A stretch of DNA of 64,000 bases from Isoetes taiwanensis. Its lineage: Eukaryota; Streptophyta; Lycopodiopsida; Isoetales; Isoetaceae. The stretch covers positions 4,575,962 to 4,639,961 of the forward strand of contig JAJEKV010000054.1 of the NCBI GenBank assembly GCA_021234155.1, given 5' to 3'. A program made the translations under genes and the position numbers. Below, one piece after another: positions 1-9,044 of the stretch (its first letter is position 1; every line of letters begins with the position of its first letter). Under the pieces are notes generated by a model. The model saw nothing but the letters and a program-made list of their open reading frames with translations. It searched no databases and was not told the DNA's origin.

Positions 1-495
1 AGCAATAACTGAAAGATTCTGATGGAAAGAAGGAAAGTGTCAGATGGTCAACCTTGGAGGAATAAGAGAGAAGTGAGTATAAAAAAGCATACACGAACTA
101 TGGAAGTGAATGGAACATAAGCAGGTGTGCAAGAGTCCATAGGAAGAATCAAGACCCTTGGAATAAGAACGAATATCAAAGCATACACTAAAAAGGCTCG
201 GGAACTATACAGAGTTAATGAAGCAACCTAAGATAACTGGAACTAAAGGAAGTGAAGGACGACACGAAAAACAGAAAAGTGAGTAGGGTAAAAGCATGAA
301 AACTTTTCTAGAAATGTAGCTCTTTTTATATATGTACATATGTACCCAATGCACAAATTAGGGAGTCCTATAATCATGAACCACTAGTAACTGCCATGAT
401 TAATGCTATCACCACTCTGCAAGCGCATCATTTTTGGATTTTAAATTTCTCTACCAAATTCCTGTCTGCTTTGCCTCGCCTTCGCTATCCCGCAT
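1..495. other. No gene recognised
   Basis: AT-rich sequence with no convincing ORF. Nothing repeated or structured was recognised. Confidence 0.5.
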
Positions 496-2679
496 GTGCA
501 TTCTCTGCCTCCATTCCGATCACCAATTCTTGATCCAGCTATGACCCCCAAATCCATTTCCCAGCTCAGTGCTTGCTCTTCACCACATCCGAACCAAGAA
601 ACCAACAATTCTGGCAGTGGAAAATTACCAGTAAGGAGAAAACTTTTGGCAGTGATCCAAGCCAAAGACCTCTGTGGAAAACATGTCGAGATCCACATAC
701 CCGGACTGGAGGAAATTATGAACGAGATATGGGGTGCAGCTCCAAAGAATAGAAGAGGATTCAAGGAACGCAGAGTTCAGAACACATGGAAAGAAGGATT
801 TTTTAAATATTATGAATTGGTTTATGGCAAGAAGCAAGTAACAAACCACTATATTTCTACATATGTTGCTCGGGCATTTGCTCTTCATTTTAAGGAACGC
901 CTTGTTGATTGAGTGGATGTTGCTAAGACCGCCAAGGATCTTGCCAAAGCTTCAGATATTACAGAGGAACCTACAACAGGAAAATCCTCAAACATCAAGC
1001 AGGAGGTGGTATTGCATCAGAATGCTAGGGCTCTGGGCTACTCTAAATCTAATGTTGACATAATAAAACCAGTTACTTAAGCATGGTTCAGAGGAGAAAA
1101 TTAACCTATTGAATGAAATGGAAGCACTGGAAGCAAAAAGGAGGGATGCGTTGAAGGTGATCAGCCGGATTGAGGGTAGAAAGGACATGATTGAAGAAGA
1201 TTTGCAGCAGATTTCCCTAAAAATAAATGATACAAAGTTGGAATTTGACAAATTGGGCAATGATCCTGCTGGAAATCAAGTTAGCTATGGAGTGTTGAAA
1301 TATAAGTTGGAAGACTTGGTTATGAATAGAATAGAAAAGGAGCAGCACTGTGCTAAGCTGGAGTTTGGTTTGCAGGAAGCAACTAGAGACATTGAAAAAT
1401 ATGAAATTTTAATTCAACAAGCAAAGAAGAAACTTAGCTACATGGAACTGGTTCAACAAAGGCATTCACAGATTTTAAATTTCATGGGGAGAGCAGGACC
1501 TATTGCTCCAAACCCGAGGCGGAATCCTCTTGGAGCTACTTTTGTACAACAGTTCATCTCATTCAATTCGTGTACCTGCTGTGGCCAAGGCTTTGACAAA
1601 TCTGGTTTGGTGCTGTTGGCTCCTTGCAGAGATCCTTATTGCTTCTTTTGCTTGTCTTATCTCGTATATGAAAAATGGAATTGCATAAAAGGCTGCATCT
1701 GGGATGAGAGCATTCAAAATCTACTTGGTTTCCCTGCTGGACAAGGTATGCATTACTCTAAATGTTTAATCTTAGATTGCTCTTGATTCATATTTGTTAC
1801 TGTAATCTACATAGTTCTACATGTATGTCTTTTAGCGCATTGTTGTTCCTTGTATGTATGTTTTTTATTGTATATCTGCAAGCAGGGGTACATAGGCATA
1901 TATTTGCTTGTTTATTGATGCTTCTATTTTTTAGCTTGGACTGTAGATGTATGCTTTGTTTTATGTATTAGTTGTACATGGATTTAATTGAGTCTACATC
2001 TGCAAGTAGATGTACATGTTCTTTTTTTGAATTCATGTGTTTCTGCGGTTGGAGTGCATCTGTAGATGATTCATATCTATGTACCTTTGTTACATATATG
2101 TGCATTTTTTGGGCATAGGTCTATATTCTCTCTCTGTTTTCATGTTTATTAACATTGAGTTTTTCTTTTATGTGTATTAACATTTAGATCATTTGTTTGT
2201 CTCCAGATGAGGATGTTTATATCCAGAATTATGCATGCATCTTCTGTCACTAACATTGTTGAACCATCTGCATCGACTTTGTTTACATATGGTATTGACC
2301 ATGAAAAGCTTGAATATGAATAGATGCCAGCTTCCACTTCCAAATCACCAACCAGGACATCTCTGCCAGTAACAGAACTGACGCAATAGTGCAGGCTCGA
2401 ACATGGAAGACTGAAGTTGACGAAATAGAGAAGATGGCAGTTTTGAGAGTTAGAGCAGCAAGAGGTGCAGAGACTTTACTAACTGATATAACTATATCGT
2501 TAGGTGCATCAGGAGCTGCAAAATCATTAACTGCACCAACTGAAATATTAGTAATTGGAAAAGCTCCAGAGAAAGCTTCAGATGTTGCAAAACCACATTG
2601 GATAAACACCACGTGCCACCAGTTGCTCAATAACAGCAGCATCATCAAAAACAATCAAGAAGACTTTAAAGTTCGATAA
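496..2679 (+). pseudogene. Coiled-coil/RING-like zinc-finger gene relic
   Basis: Three coding segments lie in line but in different frames. The first (496-912, 138 aa) ends in a TGA. The same frame then stays open from 913 to about 1080 in coding-like sequence (VDVAKTAKDLAKASD). Coding then shifts frame and enters 1109-1745. That part is a Lys/Glu-rich coiled coil (residues about 1-120 of the segment) followed by a Cys cluster with spacing C-x2-C, C, C-x2-C, C-x3-C (CTCCGQGF, APCRDPYCFFC, NCIKGC). It resembles a RING finger without its histidine. A good donor (CAAG|GTATGC, intron from 1746) and acceptor (TCTCCAG|ATGAGG, exon from 2207) follow in matching phase, but the frame stops about 45 nt into the next exon. 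A last open segment is at 2389-2679. An in-frame stop and a frame change suggest a decayed gene or a transposon-borne gene. The family is unknown. Confidence 0.5.
1746..2206 (+). other. Putative intron of the RING-like relic
   Basis: Bounded by GTATGC and a pyrimidine-rich acceptor TTTGTCTCCAG. It is T-rich with many TGTA/CATGT-type repeats. Phase 1 is conserved across the junction (G|AT gives Asp). Confidence 0.5.
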
Positions 2680-2754
2680 GGTGGTAACCCCATTCTTCGA
2701 AGATGGCAAGTCAACCAATAACCAAGCTTATGGATCAGCAGGCTTCATAAGTCC

Positions 2755-3530
2755 CTTGGATCAGCAAATCGGGCGGGCGCCCAAATCTATCAAAGCTCTA
2801 AACCTTCTTACTGCTTTCTAACCTCCCAAAGCTGGGGCAAATTGGGCGGGCGCCCATTTGTCTGCTCTTGCTTTCGTAAGTCATTTGGAGGTCTCTCTTC
2901 TAGGTAACCTCATGTCTGTAAAATTGGTGAGCCCAATTTGGGACCCTCCGCCTCTCTCTTCTTGTAACCTCCTGCCTTTCGGCAAATTGGGTGGCCCAAT
3001 TTGGGACCCCCTCAGCCTCTCTCTTCTTGTAACCTCCCCCTGCTCTCGGCAAATTGGTGGGCCCAATTTTGGACCCTCAGGCTTCTCTCTTCTTGTAATC
3101 TCCTCTGCTCTGCAAATTGGGCGGGCGCCCAATTTGGGACCCTCTGGCTTCTCTCTTCTTGTAATCTCCTCTGCTCACCAAATTGGTGAGCCCAATTTGG
3201 GACCCCAGCCTCTCTCTTCTTGTAACCTCCCTGCTCTGCGGCAAATTGGGTGAGCCCAATTTGGGAACCCTCCGCCTCTCGTTCTTGTAACCTCCTCTGC
3301 TCACGGCAAATTGGTGAGGCCCAATTTGGGACCCTCTGGCCTCTCTCTTCTTGTAACCTCCTCTGCTCTGGCAAATTGGGCGGGCGCCCAATTTGGGACC
3401 CTCGGGCTTCTCTCTTCTTGTAATCTCCTCTGCTCTGCAAATTGGGCGGGCGCCCAATTTGGGACCTCTTGCAATCTTTGGTTAGTCTTGTAATCTCCTC
3501 TGCTCTGGCAAATTGCTCTTTTAATTCTTT
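2755..3530. repeat. Palindrome-centred tandem array A
   Basis: About 11 units spaced about 60-75 bp. Each has a core with arms AAATTGGGC and GCCCAATTT and a variable GC-rich centre. Full cores (10-bp arms AAATTGGGCG/CGCCCAATTT around GG) occur near 3114, 3374 and 3439, and shortened ones near 2921, 2981, 3050, 3179, 3243 and 3308. The linker is a different conserved sequence: GGGACCCTC, TCTCTCTTCTTGTAA, CTCCTCTGCTC. ORFs read across this block are artefacts of the repeat. The array ends about 45 bp before the H3-like start codon. Confidence 0.9.
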
Positions 3531-3574
3531 GACACACCACTAATGGGATTCATGAATGATGTTATGCAGCACCC

Positions 3575-5017
3575 ATGGCAAGAACTAAACAAACTGCACG
3601 TGCACCAGGATCTGGCCCTCCGTTGGCACAGGCATTTGCTGCAGCAAAGGAAGCAGAGGCGGGAATTCAGTTCAATGGTATTGAAGTCGTCCCGGAACTA
3701 ATGACTGCCGTAGCAGATAAATTTACTTGGTGCATAGAGGTAGGCAATATCCACCCTGGGTCTAGCACGAATCACCTCAAGGATCTGTGCCTGTACTTTG
3801 CTGAGCCCGGGACTCGGAGGACACAGAATGCAGGTATAGCAATCGACATGTCTGTGAGCACTGAGTTTGCCAACGAGTTAGAGGTTGTCGTAGAGGACGT
3901 GCTTGATAAGTCATTTCAAGGATACAGGTTACCCTTTGGGACTTACAATCCTCAGCTAATGCATGCAAGCATCACCGAGGCTTCACATTCGTGTCAGGCC
4001 AAGGGCTGGGTCCTGTCTTCTTACGAAAGCCTTGAGAGATCTGGACTCACCAAACGGGGAGATATTATAGATGGATTTAATACAGTTAGACAGTGCATAC
4101 TCGATCACAAACAAAATCGATCAAAGGCCCTTTACACAGAGTATCATGGGAAGAGCCAACCAAAGGTCTATGACACGGCGTGGTTGAGATCACGTTATGG
4201 AGTTCCTAAGAAGGGTGACGGACCGAAGGGGACAGAGAAACCCGCAGCCGTGTCATCAGAAAAGGTTCCTAAGAAGAAAAGATCAGAAACATCAACTCCA
4301 AAACTGATTCTTGGTGGTATGGGAAGAACATCACGTAGCCCGGACGTTAGCATTAGATCGCAGGAGGTATCTGAGCAGTCCCCACCAGAAAAGCAAGGAA
4401 CAAAGCGAAGTCGGCACGAGGCAATAGCTTCCTCGTCTAAGAAAAGAAGAGACCCTACTCCACCATCAACATCAGGTGCATCCGATGGGGGGAGTGGGAC
4501 TGACACAGGCTCACAGGAAGACGACAGGCAAATTGTGAAGTGCTCGACATCTGGCGGGGCGTTGACTCAAGAAAGCAAACGTGAGCTGTCCCAAACTGCA
4601 TTGATCAACATTAAGCACAGGGAAAGGATCTATCCTCTTGGTGTTGAATTCGAAATAGAGGTGGATATCTTCAAAATGCATCAAGCACCTGCAAATATGA
4701 CCTGCAGGGTCATCAGTCCAGAACATGTTGATACACTCTATGAATCATTTATTAATGTGCAGATGCATCCACCTTGTGCGGATGTTGTACCCTTTGATCC
4801 AGTCACTGGACGTGCACTGAAGTGGAAGAAGGCCAGCGATTTGGACAATGCAGAATTCTGGATTGTAAATGGCAATCACACTACTGCAGTTGCCCAAATT
4901 CTTGTCAACCAGGCGTTGGAATGGCCAGCAGAAAGGGCTCATCTGAAAGATCTTATCTTTTTCTTCTACGCCAAAAGAAAATGTCGTGTCTTTGGCAGGA
5001 ACCTCACTCCCACTTGA
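3575..5017 (+). CDS. H3-tail-mimic protein with ParB-like domain
   Basis: A 480-aa ORF from an ATG in strong context (CACCCATGGC), just after a possible splice acceptor (TTATGCAG). Residues 2-9 are ARTKQTAR, identical to the first eight residues of mature histone H3, including Lys4. Position 9 of H3 (Lys) is Ala here and the rest is not histone. Residues 30-205 form an unrecognised domain. Residues 210-315 are basic and low complexity with NLS-like clusters (VPKKKRSE at 231-238, KKRRDP at 289-294). Residues about 345-465 resemble a ParB/Srx-type domain: an Ile/Val-rich start, a helix VDTLYESFIN, then ADVVPF and WIVNGNHTTAVAQ at 429-441, where ParB proteins carry GxRR/H. A likely frameshift near 4985-5005 moves coding into another frame (SLPLEYVKVSPESNDITKNT), so the native protein was longer. 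Probably nuclear. ParB-like assignment is inference from motifs. Confidence 0.75.
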   Translation: MARTKQTARAPGSGPPLAQAFAAAKEAEAGIQFNGIEVVPELMTAVADKFTWCIEVGNIHPGSSTNHLKDLCLYFAEPGTRRTQNAGIAIDMSVSTEFANELEVVVEDVLDKSFQGYRLPFGTYNPQLMHASITEASHSCQAKGWVLSSYESLERSGLTKRGDIIDGFNTVRQCILDHKQNRSKALYTEYHGKSQPKVYDTAWLRSRYGVPKKGDGPKGTEKPAAVSSEKVPKKKRSETSTPKLILGGMGRTSRSPDVSIRSQEVSEQSPPEKQGTKRSRHEAIASSSKKRRDPTPPSTSGASDGGSGTDTGSQEDDRQIVKCSTSGGALTQESKRELSQTALINIKHRERIYPLGVEFEIEVDIFKMHQAPANMTCRVISPEHVDTLYESFINVQMHPPCADVVPFDPVTGRALKWKKASDLDNAEFWIVNGNHTTAVAQILVNQALEWPAERAHLKDLIFFFYAKRKCRVFGRNLTPT

Positions 5018-5215
5018 ATATGTGAAGGTCAGCCCAGAGAGCAACGATATCACCAAGAATACTATCCATCGGGATGTCTACTTGAACAAATCAAAGACTT
5101 AGGAATCAATGGGCATTCTATGGAAAGTCGAAGAAAGGAAAGCGTGGACTATCCCAAGATAGCGATATTGAAGAAGTCATTTCTAATTGTGGATGCGGTC
5201 TATTTTTTTTCATAA
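5018..5215 (+). pseudogene. Frame-broken continuation of the ParB-like gene
   Basis: Coding-like sequence continues past the stop at 5015-5017 in a second frame to a TAG near 5100. It then continues in a third frame (GCLLEQIKDLGINGHSMES) to about 5190. This looks like one ancestral exon disrupted by small indels. Confidence 0.45.
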
Positions 5216-5221
5216 ATCCCT

Positions 5222-5680
5222 TGGCGCCATCAAATTGGGCGCCCAATTTGGGGAGGCCTCCCATGTTTCTTCTGGCGTCTTGGCTATGAAATTGGCGGCC
5301 CAATTTCAGATGCCGTGATACTACATGACACATGTTAAATTGCATCCGCTTGGGTATGAAATTGGCGGGCGCCCAATTTGGGTTGGCCCCATGTGAATAT
5401 AGCATGTTAAATTGCATCCGCTTGGGTATGAAATTGGGGAGGCCCAATTTGGGTTGGCCCCATGTGAATATAGCATGTTAAATTGCATCTCCTTGGCTAT
5501 GAAATTGGGTTGGCCCAATTTGGGTTGGCCCCATGTGAATATAGCATGTCAAATTGCATCTCCTTGTCTATGAAATTGGGGGCCCAATTTGGGTTGGCCC
5601 CATGTGAATATAGCATGTTAAATTGCATCTCCTTGTCTATGAAATTGGGTGAGCCAATTTATACTGGCCCTCATGTGCAT
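5222..5680. repeat. Palindrome-centred tandem array B
   Basis: About seven units of about 71 bp. Each has the same palindromic core as array A (AAATTGGGC/GCCCAATTT, for example at 5233, 5289, 5358, 5430, 5503, 5573, 5642). The linker is entirely different: GGTTGGCCCCATGTGAATA, TAGCATGTTAAATTGCATC, CCTTGGCTATG. The block separates two coding segments of the same gene, so it may occupy an intron. Confidence 0.9.
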
Positions 5681-5739
5681 TGCATGTTAGCTTGTGCATT
5701 GCTAAATTTTGAGATCAGTATATTTCAAATGTGCTAAGT

Positions 5740-5942
5740 TTACTATGTGCGAGATTGGCTCGCTATAGCGAAGCGAACATTGAAGAAGCTTAGCATGCGA
5801 GACTACGATTACCGTGTACACGGATGACTAAACTTGGAATATGTGCCTACAAGTGGCTCGGTTATTCTATGAAGACCAGCTAAAAGATGAATTGGGTGAG
5901 ACGATAGTGGTAAAGGACCGCTTTGAGAATGTTCACGAATAA
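5740..5942 (+). pseudogene. Frame-broken coding segment between array B and the middle ORF
   Basis: Three short coding-like stretches follow in successive frames: VRDWLAIAKRTLKKLSMRDY, then RMTKLGICAYKWLGYS, then VARLFYEDQLKDELGETIV. The last runs into the 5923 ORF through one more phase change near 5938. I read this as part of the ParB/methyltransferase gene with several single-base indels. Confidence 0.45.
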
Positions 5943-6437
5943 CAAGTGCCGACCTTTAAAGTCCATGCATCCAATGGATGCGCAAAGACTTTTGACAGAG
6001 ATTATGACGACCACCACGCACATAAAGACCACCAAAAATTATCCGAAGGCGTGTCATGAAAATCCGTGCAAAAGCGAAGTGAAGAAGATTGGCAATCGGC
6101 GTGCACTCCTTAAATATCTCAAAGATGTGAAAAAGCTTCATGTTGACAACATGACCGATTTGAGGAAAATTCATCCTATATTCACGGAGAATTTGATGTT
6201 GATGTTCGCCAACAGTGTAGGTGATTGGGTTGATAGCCGCAAGGAGGCAGAAAAGCTTAACCTTCCAAAGGCTCTTATCCCGAAGGTTAATGAGTATATC
6301 TGCGTGGACCCGGTGGAAGAGGGATCAAAATCATTCAAATGCTACCGTGTCGGTCCTCTAGGAATGTCGGTTGATGTGGTCAATACCTACCGCTCGGGTT
6401 TATCGGATGTGATTTCAGAAATATCAAGAAATGGAGC
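5923..6437 (+). CDS. Middle segment of the ParB/methyltransferase-like gene
   Basis: The ORF is open to 6531, but its last 30 residues (RITRSSWTRSVCLRTSN onwards) are out of frame. Near 6420-6437 the coding signal moves to the frame that starts at 6438 (KKWSMEDYQKFLDQ). No domain is recognised in the 170 residues that look genuine. They are Lys/Asn-rich at the start and include a helix LKYLKDVKKLHVDNM and the segment GPLGMSVDVVNTY. A DPPY/NPPY catalytic motif expected for an amino-methyltransferase is not visible. The segment is collinear with the ORFs on both sides. Confidence 0.5.
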
Positions 6438-6789
6438 ATGGAGGATTACCAGAAGTTCTTGGACCAGATCAGTGTGCTTACGGACCAGCAATTATATTGG
6501 ATCACGATCTTTATCAGTCCAGATCGTTTGAGTGAATGCTTGTCCGCCATGAAGACTATAGACGGGGGTAGTCGTGTATGGGTGGGAGCGTACAATGATC
6601 CTAAAAAGAGAAACCCTTCCTCTCGTGTTCGCGAGCTGCAGACTCTCGTTCTTGTAATGTATGTGGCCAGAGACCAAGCAGCTGCCCCTGCAATAAATGA
6701 CCTGAATCTATGCTTCAACGATGTGGACCATCCTCAAGAGTAAGTGGAGAACATAGAGAAGAACCTCCCCGATCATGAGTGCGCAGCAG
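6438..6789 (+). CDS. Methyltransferase-like segment with in-frame stop
   Basis: Open for 101 aa (6438-6740). Includes SPDRLSECLSAMKTIDGGSR and VWVGAYN, which resemble the strand-helix region after the catalytic motif of N4/N6 DNA methyltransferases (leader of the form 'L-x-E-x2-RVL-x-GG'). A TAA at 6741-6743 interrupts, but the same frame continues (VENIEKNLPDHECAA) to a donor G|GTAACA at 6790. The next exon joins in the correct phase. Either the stop is a recent lesion or the downstream module is separate. Assignment is tentative. Confidence 0.5.
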
Positions 6790-6863
6790 GTAACATGATT
6801 TAAACCCAGGGTCTGCGTCTATTTCTTTTCAATGCCACTTATAACGGTTGTACTTTGCTTCAG
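6790..6863 (+). other. Short spliceosomal intron (74 bp)
   Basis: Donor GTAACA and acceptor TACTTTGCTTCAG. Removing it joins codon G|CA and keeps the frame from the upstream segment (6438 frame) into the methyltransferase-like 3' exon. Phase agreement supports the call. Confidence 0.6.
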
Positions 6864-7786
6864 CATACTGGTTGTATCGGCCTTGGGGTGACAAGAGTGT
6901 GGCAGGAGGCGCGGGTGCCCTTTTGCCACATCAATTAGATTCTAGGACATGCACATACCTTGTCCGGAAATTTATGCTTGAGGGATGCAGTGTCCTTGAT
7001 TTCTTCTCTGGAGGATCCTTTAGCCGTGCAGCTATGTGCGAAGGGTATAAAGCCACTGCCTTTGAGAGTGATGAGAATATGCAGCTTAAACTTACTCAGA
7101 TTTTTGATCAACTCGAAGTAATGCTGGATGAGAAGAAATCGAGAGCCCGTGCATTGCAAAAAATAGCAGAGGGTAAAAAGAAAGCAAGCGGCTCCAAGGC
7201 AAGTGCTGTAGTGTCCACTCCTCCACCTCCTTGTCCATTCCCCGCACAAACGGTGCAAGAGTTGCAATCCACTCTCCGGTTGTCTAAAGATTCTCTCACA
7301 GACCATTTGAGAAAGGTTGCAGGTTTTGGAGCAAAGGACATGTCTTTCTTTAGAAAGAAGAAGGATAACATTAATGCTTTGGCGGGCACTACATTAGTGT
7401 GCACCCAAGATGTGATCGAGGGTAGCTCGAAGTTTACGCAGCTACTCCTCAAGGATGGAGAACCTTCTGTTGTCTTGGAGACACAAGAAGCTCAACCTGT
7501 GGACCCGCTACCATCAGAGCAAGAAAAGGATGTCGAAAAGGAGAAGGAAGTTGAGAAGGAGGACGTGGAAGTTGAGAAAGAGGACGAGGAAGATGAGAAG
7601 GAGGACGAGGAAAATGAGAAGGAGGATGATGTTGAAATGGAAATTGAGAAGGATGCTCCTGACGCTACGCTAACCACTGAAGAATTCCACGCTCAGATGG
7701 AACTCCTTAAGCAAGCGGCACAGGCAGGGGGAGAAGAAAGCGAAGCTGCTCACACAACAACGTCAGCTGAAGGGGTGGACCCTTGA
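6864..7786 (+). CDS. SAM-methyltransferase-like C-terminal exon with acidic tail
   Basis: About 306 codons from the acceptor, ending in TGA. The first 80 residues read RPWGDKSVAGG, LLPHQL, then VLDFFSGGSFSRAA and ATAFESDENMQLKL. This matches the C-terminal motifs of beta-class N4/N6 DNA methyltransferases: a hydrophobic strand and D-x-F-x-G-G (motif I), a second strand ending in an acidic E-x-D, and an upstream H/K-P-like segment. After a low-complexity basic stretch (KKKASGSKAS) comes an alpha-helical segment, then about 50 residues of Glu/Lys/Asp repeats (residues about 225-275) typical of nuclear chromatin-associated proteins. It is collinear with the H3-mimic/ParB ORF, and I think both belong to one gene or operon-like element. 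Catalytic motif IV is not seen. A SAM-binding or inactive enzyme is possible. Confidence 0.6.
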
Positions 7787-7814
7787 GCACAAGGAGTATG
7801 TTTTGCTAGCACAG

Positions 7815-8062
7815 GGGTGCAAATTGGGCGGGCGCCCAATTTCGCATCTCTGACACTCTGTGTATATGTGTTTAGAGTGAGCACGGGGGTGCAAATTGGG
7901 CGGGCGCCCAATTTCGCACCACTGTTACTCACTATATAGGTTTTTATAATGAAATTGAGTGAAAAAAACTTATGTACATTGACCAAGAAAATAAATACAT
8001 GTCGAAAATTTCCCTGCACTAGAAGAGTTCCCTCATAGAAATTGGGCGGGCGCCCAATTTGA
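7815..8062. repeat. Three palindromic cores, group C
   Basis: Full cores (10-bp arms around GG) at about 7821, 7895 and 8038. The first two sit in a 74-bp direct duplication (GGGGTGCAAATTGGGCGGGC shared start, then ATTTCGCA). Confidence 0.85.
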
Positions 8063-8189
8063 ACCTTAAGGCTATCAGTGCGAGCAGTTGAACATGAAGT
8101 CAAGTGGAACTGCCTTACAAATTACAAAAGCAAGAGTATTACGACAATCCGATTACAACAAGATGACTATCACATTACAACAATCTGAT

Positions 8190-8471
8190 CTAGGGGGACT
8201 CTTCTGAGTCATTTTCAGCAGCCACCCCAGAGATCTTTTCTATCATGTACATTTGATGCTCTCTATTCCATATCAGATGGATGATAACATCGAAGGGATC
8301 AGGATAATGGCGAGGATTGAGACTCACAGTGGTCATCCAATCTTCCATGGCTATTTCTCGCTCGCGGCACTGCTTGAAGTTTTCGTGATTCATCTTGCAC
8401 GTAATGGAATCACGCTCAGGACCAACAGGAGACCACATGGTTAGACTAAGGCCAAATTTGTTGGCCAACAT
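8190..8471 (-). CDS. Small protein, paralogue of the 8644-8909 gene
   Basis: A 93-aa ORF beginning ATG TTG GCC. It aligns without large gaps to the neighbouring divergent ORF: ITCKMNHENF versus LTCLMTFDDL, EDWM versus LDTWL, DVIIHLIWNREHQMYMIEKI versus HVTIHIVWVPERDAYEIDKI. The conserved pattern is ITC-x-M, a Trp about 23 residues on, then (V/I)-x-IH(I/L)-x-W-x-(R/E)-x4-Y-x-I-(D/E)-KI. It could fold as a short alpha/beta domain ending in two strands. Function unknown. Its 5' end faces its paralogue across about 170 bp. Confidence 0.6.
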   Translation of the reverse strand: MLANKFGLSLTMWSPVGPERDSITCKMNHENFKQCREREIAMEDWMTTVSLNPRHYPDPFDVIIHLIWNREHQMYMIEKISGVAAENDSEESP

Positions 8472-8643
8472 TGGTTTGATATATATTTATACCAACCAAA
8501 ATTATTGTTGGTATTATACACAATAATTATTGGATATACTTACCAGTCGTATGTACGCCCAATAATGTTACTACAGTGCTTCATCAATAATTACTTGGCT
8601 ATAAGTATTGCCGCATTCGATTGCATAGCACAACCCTTTGCAA

Positions 8644-8909
8644 TGTCTCGCCGCCCTGCTAGAGTTCTTCAGAGGTCCCAATTGCCTCCACCTCCAGAGC
8701 ATTTGGACACCCTCACTTGCCTCATGACTTTCGACGACCTTCATGCATGCATTATCAAAGGGATCACCCTTGATACCTGGCTGCATGGTATAGCTACTGG
8801 TCGACCGAAAGACTCCCCCGGCGAGTACCATGTTACTATCCATATTGTTTGGGTTCCGGAGCGCGACGCTTATGAGATTGACAAAATCACCAATAATTAC
8901 AATCTATGA
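8644..8909 (+). CDS. Small protein, paralogue of the 8190-8471 gene
   Basis: The open frame reaches back to 8505, but the part before 8644 is hydrophobic AT-rich sequence without similarity to the paralogue. I choose the ATG at 8644 (MSRRPARVLQ), giving 88 aa. See the partner gene for the alignment. The retained protein similarity in two divergently oriented genes argues that both were under selection. The ParB/methyltransferase block lies immediately upstream. Function unknown. Confidence 0.6.
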
Positions 8910-9044
8910 GATGTATTTCATAAGTTCATAAGAATTTATATCTGAAATGACTGTTATAGGTAGCATCCACACTTGGTCGCATAGTTTTCAAGTTGGATTA
9001 ATTATATTTGTGACGATCTGTATTTGTATTTTCATAAGTGTAAC

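Noticed and set aside
2858-3540. Several 60-140 aa ORFs on both strands
   Set aside because: They are readings of the palindrome-centred tandem array and repeat the unit's translation.
3575-3640. A histone H3 gene
   Set aside because: Similarity to H3 ends after residue 8. No histone fold follows.
7492-7677. Ser/Phe-rich minus-strand ORF
   Set aside because: Antisense shadow of the Glu/Lys-rich tail of the methyltransferase-like exon.
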